From: JADHLN01 sp965658435
GTDB lineage: Bacteria > Pseudomonadota > Alphaproteobacteria > Rickettsiales > JABIRX01
Assembly: GCA_965658435.1 (NCBI GenBank)
Contig: CBFHSE010000014.1
Coordinates: 1-34,813 of the forward strand
Length of the DNA: 34,813 nucleotides
Direction: 5' to 3'
Shown here: positions 7,995-15,964 of the stretch, piece by piece
How positions within the stretch are numbered: the stretch's first letter is position 1
Layout of the letters: each line of letters begins with the position of its first letter
The notes under the pieces: generated by a model
Seen by the model: only the letters and a program-made list of their open reading frames with translations
Told to the model about the DNA's origin: nothing
Database searches by the model: none
Made by a program: the position numbers and the translations under genes

Positions 7995-8669
7995 ATGTTT
8001 AAATTATTTGTTAATATTTTCTTTGTTGTTTTTTTATTTAATCTTAATGCTCATGCATATAATTATAATGATCATAAATTTGAGGAATATTTACAAATTG
8101 CGGATGAGGGAGGTTTTTTGAGTGGTTTTAGAGATAGGTGGAAGGGTTTAATTTCAAAACAAAAGGAGGAGAGGCAGGAGTTAAGAGGTGAGATTAAAGA
8201 AAAAATCAAGGAAAGACGTTCTGAGAGAAAGGAAAAAAGATCTGATAGAAGAGAGAAGATAAAAAATAAATTACAAGAAATTAGATCTGAGAGAAAAGAA
8301 AGAAGGTTAGACCGAAGAGAGAAAAGGTCTGATAGAAGAGAGGAAGTTAAAGATAAAGCTCAAGAAATTAGATCTAATAGGAGGGAAAGGAGGTCTGATA
8401 GAAGAGAGAAGAGGTTAGATAGAAGAGGGGAGTATAAAAAGAAAAATGCTTATGGTAAAAACTCATCTAAATCTAATTACAAAGGTAGAGCTTCTAATAA
8501 GGCAAATAAGATGCGTTCAAAGAGTAAATCTTATAAAAATAAGAAAAGTAATTATGGTCAAAAATCTAGATCTTATGGAAAAAAGAATAATGTAGGATCA
8601 AATATTAAAAATAAATCTAGGGGTAATTCTAGAGCTTCAGATAAAAAATCTAATAATAAAAGAAGATAA
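7995..8669 (+). CDS. Exported, extremely basic heptad-repeat protein of unknown function
   Basis: I do not recognise a family. The 224 residues divide clearly. A signal peptide (1-21, ending NAHA) is followed by a short mixed region (22-55) containing FLSGFRDRWKGL. An Arg/Lys/Glu/Asp-rich segment (about 56-150) follows, then a Lys/Ser/Asn/Gly-rich tail (151-224) ending in KRR. The middle carries about eight seven-residue units, for example RSDRREK at 82-88 and 133-139, RLDRREK at 104-110, RSDRREE at 111-117 and RLDRRGE at 140-146. These are arranged in larger blocks 22 or 29 residues long that differ by one heptad. The segment should form a charged helix; with the basic tail it could bind nucleic acid, LPS or peptidoglycan, but that is a guess. 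The gene stands alone between two terminators with its own Shine-Dalgarno. The stop codon lies inside the downstream hairpin. Confidence 0.75.
   Translation: MFKLFVNIFFVVFLFNLNAHAYNYNDHKFEEYLQIADEGGFLSGFRDRWKGLISKQKEERQELRGEIKEKIKERRSERKEKRSDRREKIKNKLQEIRSERKERRLDRREKRSDRREEVKDKAQEIRSNRRERRSDRREKRLDRRGEYKKKNAYGKNSSKSNYKGRASNKANKMRSKSKSYKNKKSNYGQKSRSYGKKNNVGSNIKNKSRGNSRASDKKSNNKRR
8214..8432 (+). repeat. Tandem heptad-coding repeats inside the basic protein gene
   Basis: Degenerate 21-base units, each coding an R-S/L/N-D/E-R-R/K-E-K/R heptad, recur from about residue 75 to 146. The spacing pattern (22, then 29 residues) suggests gain or loss of whole heptads by slippage or recombination. Confidence 0.65.
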
Positions 8670-8692
8670 TTTTTATAATCTTCTTTATTTTT
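8659..8692 (+). terminator. Candidate terminator overlapping the end of the basic protein gene
   Basis: AAAGAAGAT (8659-8667) pairs with ATCTTCTTT (8678-8686), followed by ATTTTT. The left arm contains the last codons and the first base of the TAA stop. The stem is A/T-rich, so its strength is uncertain. Confidence 0.45.
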
Positions 8693-8728
8693 GTGGCTTT
8701 GTAAATATTATTGCTTTTAAAAAAGCAT

Positions 8729-9577
8729 ATGTCTAATAAATCTTTTCAGGAAATTATTTTATCCTTATCTAATTTTTGGAAGGAAAAAAAATGTTTGTTG
8801 CTTCAGCCCTATGATTCCCCTGTTGGCGCTGGAACTTTGCATCCAGCTACTGCTCTTGATTGTTTAGTTAAAGATGATTGGAATATATGTTATGTGCAAA
8901 TATCTCGAAGACCAAAAGATGGTCGTTATGGTGAAAACCCAAATAGATTGCAGGCTCATCATCAAATGCAGGTAATTTTAAAGCCATCTCCCGATGATAT
9001 GCAAAAACTATATTTAGATTCATTAAAGACTATTGGTATAAATAGTAAAAATCATGATATTAGATTTGTTGAAGATGATTGGGAAAATCCTTCAATCGGA
9101 GCTTCGGGTTTAGGATATGAGGTATGGATTGATGGTATGGAAGTTAGTCAATTTACATATATGCAGCAAATTGGCGGGGTAGCGATTGAGCCAATTGCGG
9201 GGGAAATTACCTATGGTTTAGAAAGGCTTGCTATGTATATACAAGAAGTTGAGAATATTTATGATATTAAGTGGAATGATGTTTATAATTACGGTGATAT
9301 ATTTTTAAGCAGAGAAAAACAATTTTCTGCTTATAATATTGATTATGCTAACGTTAATGATCTATTTATGCAGTTTGATATTGCTGAAAAAGAGGCAAAT
9401 AACTTACTGCAGCAGAATTTACCTTTACCAGCTTATGAGGAATGTTTAAAAGCGAGTCATATTCTTAACCTGTTAGATGCAAGAAAAGTAATTGCTGTTA
9501 GTGAGAGGGCAAATTATATTTCTCGTGTAAGAAATATTGCAAAATTATGTTGTTCTTTATATAAAGAAGTCAATTAA
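8729..9577 (+). CDS. glyQ: Glycyl-tRNA synthetase alpha subunit
   Basis: Catalytic subunit of the alpha2-beta2 bacterial glycyl-tRNA synthetase. With the ATG at 8729 the protein is 282 residues and starts MSNKSFQEIILSLSNFW, as the family does; an in-frame non-ATG start at 8711 would add six residues unlike the family. The signature runs are clear: LLQPYDSPVGAGTLHPAT, VQISRRPKDGRYGENPNRLQ, then QVILKPSPDDMQKLYLDSL, and later GASGLGYEVWIDGMEVSQFT. It heads a glyQ-panD-glyS-ppdK run, with an 8-base gap to panD. The bases just before the ATG (8713-8726) form a small GCTTTT/AAAAGC hairpin. Confidence 0.95.
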   Translation: MSNKSFQEIILSLSNFWKEKKCLLLQPYDSPVGAGTLHPATALDCLVKDDWNICYVQISRRPKDGRYGENPNRLQAHHQMQVILKPSPDDMQKLYLDSLKTIGINSKNHDIRFVEDDWENPSIGASGLGYEVWIDGMEVSQFTYMQQIGGVAIEPIAGEITYGLERLAMYIQEVENIYDIKWNDVYNYGDIFLSREKQFSAYNIDYANVNDLFMQFDIAEKEANNLLQQNLPLPAYEECLKASHILNLLDARKVIAVSERANYISRVRNIAKLCCSLYKEVN

Positions 9578-9585
9578 TTAAAAAG

Positions 9586-9942
9586 ATGCAGCTAACTCTT
9601 TTAAAATCAAAATTACATCGTGCTAAAGTAACAGAAACAGATTTGCAATATAATGGTTCTGTTTCTATAGATGAAGATTTGCTTGAACAAGCAAATATTT
9701 TGCCTAATGAAAGAGTTGAAATTTATAATATTACAAATGGTAATAGATTTGCAACTTATGCAATTCCTGCTCCTAGAGGTAGTAAAAAAATTGGTATAAA
9801 TGGAGCGGCAGCTCACATAACTAAGCAAAGTGATTTAGTTATTATTTGTGCATATGTTATGATGAATGAGGATGAGGCTAAAAAATATGAGCCTAAACTT
9901 ATTCTTCTTGATGAAGAAAATAATATTTTAGAAAATGGCTGA
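9586..9942 (+). CDS. panD: Aspartate 1-decarboxylase proenzyme
   Basis: Makes beta-alanine from aspartate for pantothenate and coenzyme A. PanD cleaves itself between Gly24 and Ser25 to create the pyruvoyl cofactor, and YNGS at 22-25 places both residues exactly. Other family marks are the N-terminal LLKSKLHRAKVTETDLQY, the region around NGNRFATYAI, and IGINGAAAHITKQSDLVIICAY. The 118-residue length is normal. It sits between glyQ and glyS, ending 8 bases inside glyS, so translation is probably coupled. No panB, panC or panE is in the window, so pantothenate synthesis cannot be inferred from it alone. Confidence 0.95.
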   Translation: MQLTLLKSKLHRAKVTETDLQYNGSVSIDEDLLEQANILPNERVEIYNITNGNRFATYAIPAPRGSKKIGINGAAAHITKQSDLVIICAYVMMNEDEAKKYEPKLILLDEENNILENG

Positions 9943-12046
9943 TTTTTTACTTGAATTATTCTCAGAAGAGATACCTGCAAAACAACAAATAAAAGTTAAG
10001 GATTTTATTTTAAAATCATTTAAAGAAAAATTATTAAAAATTGGCTTAGATAAGCAGGTGGATGTTTATGTTTGCCCAAGAAGAATTGTAATATTAGCTA
10101 AAAATATACCACAAAAAATTAAATTTGCTGGAGAAAAATTTAGGGGCCCTAAAATCGGAGCTAATGATAAGGCTATTGAAGGTTTTTTAAAGAAATTCTC
10201 ATTAAAAAATATAGGTGATTTAGGTCAACAAACTATTAAAGGTGATAAATATTATTTTTATGAAATAAAAGAAACTATTAATAAAACGATAGATATATTA
10301 CCAAATATATGTTTAGAGCTTATTAATGATGTCGCATCATTTTGGTCTAAAACTATGTTATGGGGGAGTTATGATATTAGATGGATTAGACCATTACATA
10401 ATATTTTATGCCTTTTAGATTCTGAGGTAATTTCTTTTAAATATGGTCATTTAGAAACAAATAATAATAGTTTTGGACATCGTTTTTTAGCTCAGAATAA
10501 GAAGCTTACCATTGATTCTGTTGATGATTATTTTAAAAAAATATCTGAAAATAAAATTATTATAAATGATGTAGAGAGAAAAAAGCTAATTTTTGAAGAG
10601 CTTAATAATATTGCTGAACAGCATGAATTGGAGTTAGTTAATGACACAGATTTACTTGATGAGGTTAATGGATTGGTTGAATATCCAGTGGTGCTAATTG
10701 GCGAGATAGATAAAGAATTTATGCAATTGCCAGATGAGATTTTATTGACTTCTCTTAAAAATCATCAGAAATATTTTTGTGTTAAAAAGAATGGTGCTTT
10801 AGCTCCTTATTTTTTATTTGTCAGCAATAATGATATAAAGAATAAAGAGATATTAATAGAGGGTAATAAAAGAGTTTTAAGGTCGCGATTAAACGATGCT
10901 AAGTTTTTTTATGAACAAGATATAAAAATCCCTCTAACTGAGCGGGTGGAATTTTTGGATAATATCATTTTTCATAAATCATTAGGAAGTTTAAAAGATA
11001 AAACATATAGAAATCAGGTAATCGCAAAATATATAGCGTTATTATTGCCGGGCACTTCTTTGGTTGATGTTGAAGTTGCTGCATTAATTGCAAAGGCTGA
11101 CTTAAATACAGAAGTTGTATCTGAGTTCCCAGAATTACAAGGCGTTGCTGGATATTATTATGCTCTTAAAAATAATCTTGATGAAGAAATAGCAATTGCT
11201 GTTAGAGATCATTATTTACCAAGAGGTGCCAATGACGCTATGCCAAAAAATGATTTAGCTATAGTTATTTCTCTGGCGGATAAATTTGATAGCTTAGTTT
11301 CTTTAATGTTTGTAGGGGAAAGAGCTACTGGTTCAAATGATATTTATGGATTAAGAAGAATAGCGATAGCTATTATTAGGATTATTTTAGAAAATAAATT
11401 AAATGTTCCTTTAAAATTGATAATTCATAAGGCTGTTACTAATTTTGTTAAATTACCCGAGGTAACATTAGAATTTTATCATGAGGTAGCAGCTAAGGAT
11501 ATAAAAGCAAAATTAGAGCAGGATGTTTTAAATTTCATTATTTCGAGATTTAAAATTATTTTAAAAGAAGAAAATATATCTCATTATGTAATAAATTCTG
11601 TTTTTAATTCTGGTAATGAAGATGATTTATTGCAACTTTATAATAAGTCTTTAGTAATTTCTCTGAAAATAAAATCTGCCAATGGTCGAAAAACTCTTGA
11701 ATCATATAAAAGAGTTTACAATATTTATGCTAAAGCTGAAAAGGAAGAGGGTAATAAATATGATAAAAAGCCAAATTTTCTTTTATTTAAAGAGCCAGCA
11801 GAAAAAAAACTATATAGTGAATATAAAAATTTAAAATCAGATTTATCTTTACTATTGAAAAAATCTCAATATCAAGATGCATTTGATAAAATTTATAATT
11901 ATAGTTTTGTAATTGATGAATTTTTTGCAGAAATAAAAGTTAATTCTTCAGATAATTCATTAAGACAAAATAGGCTTAAATTGCTTGCAACTATATGTAA
12001 AACTGTTAATAAATTTGCTGATTTTAGTAAGATAGAAAAAATATAA
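9935..12046 (+). CDS. glyS: Glycyl-tRNA synthetase beta subunit
   Basis: Partner of GlyQ that contributes tRNA recognition. The 703-residue protein starts MADFLLELFSEEIPAKQ (the family has LLxEIGxEELPxK) and contains WIRPLHNILCLLD, GHRFLAQNKK, the block LLDEVNGLVEYPVVLIGEID, and NKRVLRSRLNDAKFFYEQD. An HD-like helical domain is marked by AALIAKADLNTEVVSEFPEL, and a C-terminal DALR-type anticodon-binding helical domain starts near residue 590. Length is slightly above the E. coli protein. It overlaps panD by 8 bases and precedes ppdK by 15 bases. Confidence 0.94.
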   Translation: MADFLLELFSEEIPAKQQIKVKDFILKSFKEKLLKIGLDKQVDVYVCPRRIVILAKNIPQKIKFAGEKFRGPKIGANDKAIEGFLKKFSLKNIGDLGQQTIKGDKYYFYEIKETINKTIDILPNICLELINDVASFWSKTMLWGSYDIRWIRPLHNILCLLDSEVISFKYGHLETNNNSFGHRFLAQNKKLTIDSVDDYFKKISENKIIINDVERKKLIFEELNNIAEQHELELVNDTDLLDEVNGLVEYPVVLIGEIDKEFMQLPDEILLTSLKNHQKYFCVKKNGALAPYFLFVSNNDIKNKEILIEGNKRVLRSRLNDAKFFYEQDIKIPLTERVEFLDNIIFHKSLGSLKDKTYRNQVIAKYIALLLPGTSLVDVEVAALIAKADLNTEVVSEFPELQGVAGYYYALKNNLDEEIAIAVRDHYLPRGANDAMPKNDLAIVISLADKFDSLVSLMFVGERATGSNDIYGLRRIAIAIIRIILENKLNVPLKLIIHKAVTNFVKLPEVTLEFYHEVAAKDIKAKLEQDVLNFIISRFKIILKEENISHYVINSVFNSGNEDDLLQLYNKSLVISLKIKSANGRKTLESYKRVYNIYAKAEKEEGNKYDKKPNFLLFKEPAEKKLYSEYKNLKSDLSLLLKKSQYQDAFDKIYNYSFVIDEFFAEIKVNSSDNSLRQNRLKLLATICKTVNKFADFSKIEKI

Positions 12047-12061
12047 TTTGATATAAGAAAA

Positions 12062-14710
12062 ATGAAAAAATGGGTTTATAATTTTGGAGTTGATGTAATA
12101 GATGGTGATGCGTCAATGAGAGAGCTTCTTGGAGGTAAAGGAGCTAACTTAGCTGAAATGTCCAAGATTGGTATTCCTGTTCCTCCTGGATTTACTTTAA
12201 CAACTGAAATTTGTACCTATTATTATCAAAATAATAAAAATTACCCAGAAACTCTAAGTGAGCAAATTGATGCTGCAATTTTAACTCTTGAGAAGCAATT
12301 GGATAAAAAATTTGGTGATCAAGATAACCCCTTGCTTGTTTCAGTGCGTTCCGGTGCAAGAGCTTCAATGCCAGGAATGATGGATACGGTTTTAAATTTA
12401 GGTTTAAATGATTCTGTTGTAAAAGCATTAGCAAATAAATCTGGTAATGAGAGATTTGCTTATGATTCATATAGGCGTTTTATTCAAATGTATTCTAATG
12501 TTGTGTTAGAAGTTGATCATTTTGAATTTGAGCAAATATTAGAAGATAAAAAGAGATCTAAAAATATCAAGGAAGATATTGATTTGACTGCTGATGATTT
12601 AAAAGAGTTAGTTATTGAATTTAAGGATAAACTAACTGAAATTACGGGTGAAGATTTTCCTGAAAACCCTAAAGATCAATTATGGGGTGCAATTTCAGCT
12701 GTTTTTAATTCTTGGATGACTGATAGAGCAGTTACTTATAGAAGATTAAATGAAATTCCTGAAGAGTGGGGAACTGCTGTTAATATCCAGGCTATGGTAT
12801 TTGGTAATATGGGTGATAATTGTGCAACAGGTGTTTGTTTTACTAGGGATCCCTCAACTGGAGAGAAAGTATTTTATGGGGAGTATTTAATTAATGCTCA
12901 AGGAGAAGATGTTGTGGCAGGAATTAGAACGCCATGTCCTATTACTGTTCTCGCTAAAGAAAAACAAAATTCTGAATTGGCAGCAATGGAGGAAGTTATG
13001 CCAAATTTATATGCTGAGTTAGTTTCTCTTTATCAAAAATTAGAGAATCATTATCGTGATATGCAAGATATAGAATTTACTATTGAAAATGATAAATTAT
13101 GGATTTTGCAAACTAGAAATGGTAAAAGAACTGCAAAAGCAAGTATTAAAATTGCAGTTGATATGGTTGCAGAAAATCTTATCTCTGAAGCTGAAGCACT
13201 TCTTAGAATTGACCCTTTATCAATTGATCAATTATTGCATCCTACATTAGATCCTAATGATAAAAAGGAGGTGATTGAGAAGGGTCTACCTGCATCTCCA
13301 GGTGCTGCAGTTGGTAAAATAGTTTTTACAGCAGATGCTGCAGAAGCAAAAGCAATATTAAAAGAGAAAGTAATCCTAGTTAGAATTGAAACTAGCCCTG
13401 ATGATATTAGCGGTATGCATGCAGCCCAAGGGATTTTAACTGCAAGAGGAGGCATGACTTCTCATGCAGCGGTTGTAGCTAGAGGTATGGGTAAGCCATG
13501 TGTTAGTGGAGCAGGGGGCTTGAAAATAGATATGCAAAATAAGTTAATTGAGGTTGCGGGAAAAACTCTTAAAGAAGGAGATGAAATCACTATAAATGGT
13601 ACAACAGGTGAAGTTATGCTTGGAGCAGTTAAAACAGTTGAAGCTAATTTATCTGGTGATTTTTCTCAAATTATGGAATGGTCTGATAAATATAGAAAAT
13701 TAGCAGTTAGAACTAATGCAGAAACACCTCTTGATTGTAAAAATGCAGTTAAATTTGGAGCTGAAGGCGTTGGTTTATGTAGAACAGAGCATATGTTTTT
13801 TGAAGAAGAAAGAATTATTTCTATTAGAGAAATGATATTATCTGAATCAAAGGAAGGTAGGGTTGCAGCACTTAATAAATTATTGCCTTATCAACAAAAT
13901 GATTTTGTAGAAATTTTTAAAATTTTAGAAGATAGGCCTGTAAATATTCGCTTGTTAGATCCGCCATTACATGAATTTTTGCCGCATAGTGAAAAAGAAA
14001 TTAGTGATTTAGCGGATATTACTAATTTTTCAAAAGATAAGCTAGTTGAAAGGATTAAATTATTAAGCGAAGCAAATCCAATGTTAGGGCATCGTGGTTG
14101 TAGGCTGGGTATTACTTATCCTGAGATTTATGAAATGCAAGTAAAAGCAATTTTTAATGCTGCAGCTTTGTTAGAGGCAAAGCCAAAAATTGAGTTAATG
14201 ATTCCTTTAGCTTTTGGTGTAAAAGAATTGAAGTTATTAAAAGAAAAAATTCTTGCTGTTATTAAAGAAATAGAAGAAGAAAAGAAATTAAAATTTAATT
14301 ATAAAATTGGTACAATGATAGAGTTACCAAGAGCTGCATTAAGAGCAAAAGAAATAGCAGAAGAAGCAGAATATTTTAGCTTTGGCACAAATGATTTGAC
14401 TCAAACAACTTTTGGAATGTCTAGAGATGATTCTGGAAGTTTTATTCAGGAATATATAAATAAGAAAATTATAGAGATAGATCCTTTTGTAAGGCTTGAC
14501 AGAGATGGTGTAGGTGAGTTAATTAATCTTGCTGTTGAAAGAGGAAGGTCTGCTAGACCAGATATTAAGCTTGGTATTTGTGGAGAGCATGGAGGTGATC
14601 CTAACTCTATTGAGTTTTGTAATGATATTGGTTTGGATTATGTTTCTTGTTCACCATATCGTGTACCTATAGCAAGATTATCTGCAGCGAGAGCTGTATT
14701 AAAAAAATAA
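12062..14710 (+). CDS. ppdK: Pyruvate phosphate dikinase
   Basis: Reversibly interconverts pyruvate, ATP and phosphate with phosphoenolpyruvate, AMP and pyrophosphate. All three domains are intact in 882 residues: the N-terminal ATP-grasp domain with GGKGANLAEM (24-33) and SVRSGARASMPGMMDTVLNL; the swivelling phosphohistidine domain with His468 in GGMTSHAAVVARGMGKPC; and the C-terminal PEP-binding barrel with GAEGVGLCRTEHMFF, GHRGCRLGITYPE, FGTNDLTQTTFG and catalytic Cys840 in GICGEHGG. It lies directly behind glyS. With eno, gap and pgk in the window it can feed pyruvate up into gluconeogenesis or replace pyruvate kinase; direction cannot be read from sequence. Confidence 0.97.
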   Translation: MKKWVYNFGVDVIDGDASMRELLGGKGANLAEMSKIGIPVPPGFTLTTEICTYYYQNNKNYPETLSEQIDAAILTLEKQLDKKFGDQDNPLLVSVRSGARASMPGMMDTVLNLGLNDSVVKALANKSGNERFAYDSYRRFIQMYSNVVLEVDHFEFEQILEDKKRSKNIKEDIDLTADDLKELVIEFKDKLTEITGEDFPENPKDQLWGAISAVFNSWMTDRAVTYRRLNEIPEEWGTAVNIQAMVFGNMGDNCATGVCFTRDPSTGEKVFYGEYLINAQGEDVVAGIRTPCPITVLAKEKQNSELAAMEEVMPNLYAELVSLYQKLENHYRDMQDIEFTIENDKLWILQTRNGKRTAKASIKIAVDMVAENLISEAEALLRIDPLSIDQLLHPTLDPNDKKEVIEKGLPASPGAAVGKIVFTADAAEAKAILKEKVILVRIETSPDDISGMHAAQGILTARGGMTSHAAVVARGMGKPCVSGAGGLKIDMQNKLIEVAGKTLKEGDEITINGTTGEVMLGAVKTVEANLSGDFSQIMEWSDKYRKLAVRTNAETPLDCKNAVKFGAEGVGLCRTEHMFFEEERIISIREMILSESKEGRVAALNKLLPYQQNDFVEIFKILEDRPVNIRLLDPPLHEFLPHSEKEISDLADITNFSKDKLVERIKLLSEANPMLGHRGCRLGITYPEIYEMQVKAIFNAAALLEAKPKIELMIPLAFGVKELKLLKEKILAVIKEIEEEKKLKFNYKIGTMIELPRAALRAKEIAEEAEYFSFGTNDLTQTTFGMSRDDSGSFIQEYINKKIIEIDPFVRLDRDGVGELINLAVERGRSARPDIKLGICGEHGGDPNSIEFCNDIGLDYVSCSPYRVPIARLSAARAVLKK

Positions 14711-14770
14711 TTAATATCCTTAAGCACATTATTTATTTTTGTGTATTATATAATCTAATTTGCGAGAAAA

Positions 14771-15964
14771 ATGGTTGCGTTGCCCAATTGGCCAAAATTT
14801 AAAGGAAATAGTGATATTGACCTAAGATTAAATAGAGTTACTAAATTTTTATCTCTTATAGGTGATCCACATAATAAACTTAGCAATATTATTCATGTTG
14901 CTGGAACTAATGGTAAAGGTTCAACTATTTCTTTTTTAAGATCTTTTTTAGAATCTAGTGGTAAAACAGTAAATATTTATACATCACCACATTTAATAAA
15001 TTTTAATGAAAGAATTAGAGTTAAAGGTAAAATTATTAGTGATGCATATTTAAATAAGCTATCTAATGAATGTTTAAAAATTGAAAAAAAACATAATATA
15101 GAATTAACCTTTTTTGAAGGTGCAACAATTCTAGCCATAAAAGCATTTATAGAAAATAGGGCTGATTATAATATTATAGAAGTTGGTCTTGGTGGTAGGT
15201 TTGATGCTACTAATGTTTTTACTAATAAACTTGCTTCAGTTATCACAAATATTTCTTTTGATCATCAAGAATTTTTAGGCAATGATTTAATATCTATAGC
15301 AGGTGAAAAATTTGGTATTGTTAAAGATAATGAAAAAATTTTTATAGGGAGTCAGGATAGTGCAGTTAATAATTTTTATAAAAATAAAACTAAAAATGCA
15401 TATTTTTATGATGAGTTTTCAGATGAAATTTCGATGCCTTTAAATATTGGTTTGCATGGTAAACATCAAATAGCTAATTATAAATTAGCAGCATTTATTT
15501 ATAAGGAATTAACTTCAGAAAACATATCTGATAATTTTGTTGATTATTTATATTGGCCAGGAAGATTACAAAATATAACTAAATTATTGAATTTTAATAA
15601 TGAAATCCAGATATATTTAGATGGCGGACATAATGAGTCAGCTGCATTAATGATTTTAGAATTTGTTAAAGATAAAAATATAAAAAATATCTTAATTTCT
15701 AAGTCAATTAGTAAAAATATTCATGTTTTTACAGATATTTTAGCGTCATATAATGTAAATTTATTTTTCACAGAAATGGAGTTTTCTGATTCATATAAAA
15801 TTTCAGATCTGGATGAAGAAGTAAAATCTAAATTTAAAAAAACTTATAATAATGTTGATCAAGCATTGAGAGAATTAAAGAACTTAAAAGATAATTTGTT
15901 GATCTGTGGTTCTTTGTTTTTGGTTGGAGAGATTTTGCGAAAGTATAATTATAAATTATCTTAA
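14771..15964 (+). CDS. folC: Folylpolyglutamate synthase / dihydrofolate synthase
   Basis: Adds glutamate to (dihydro)folate or joins glutamate to dihydropteroate. The Mur-ligase-type ATP site is clear: HVAGTNGKGST with the P-loop at 45-51, YTSPHLINFNERIRV, FFEGATILAIKAF, EVGLGGRFDATNV, and TNISFDHQEFLGNDL with EKFGIVK. The C-terminal domain has YWPGRLQ and DGGHNESAA. At 397 residues it is a little shorter than many alphaproteobacterial FolC. A TATAAT at 14749-14754 lies in the 60-base gap before it, but I see no convincing -35. It ends 4 bases inside convergent hemY. Confidence 0.93.
   Translation: MVALPNWPKFKGNSDIDLRLNRVTKFLSLIGDPHNKLSNIIHVAGTNGKGSTISFLRSFLESSGKTVNIYTSPHLINFNERIRVKGKIISDAYLNKLSNECLKIEKKHNIELTFFEGATILAIKAFIENRADYNIIEVGLGGRFDATNVFTNKLASVITNISFDHQEFLGNDLISIAGEKFGIVKDNEKIFIGSQDSAVNNFYKNKTKNAYFYDEFSDEISMPLNIGLHGKHQIANYKLAAFIYKELTSENISDNFVDYLYWPGRLQNITKLLNFNNEIQIYLDGGHNESAALMILEFVKDKNIKNILISKSISKNIHVFTDILASYNVNLFFTEMEFSDSYKISDLDEEVKSKFKKTYNNVDQALRELKNLKDNLLICGSLFLVGEILRKYNYKLS

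Noticed and set aside
8711..8728. Six extra codons before glyQ
   Set aside because: They need a non-ATG start, form a small hairpin at DNA level and do not resemble the family; the ATG at 8729 fits.
9613..9828. Antisense ORF opposite panD
   Set aside because: Shadow of panD, with no start signal or recognisable product.
12192..13455. Antisense ORFs opposite ppdK
   Set aside because: Both are mirror frames of a highly conserved enzyme, without ribosome sites or motifs.
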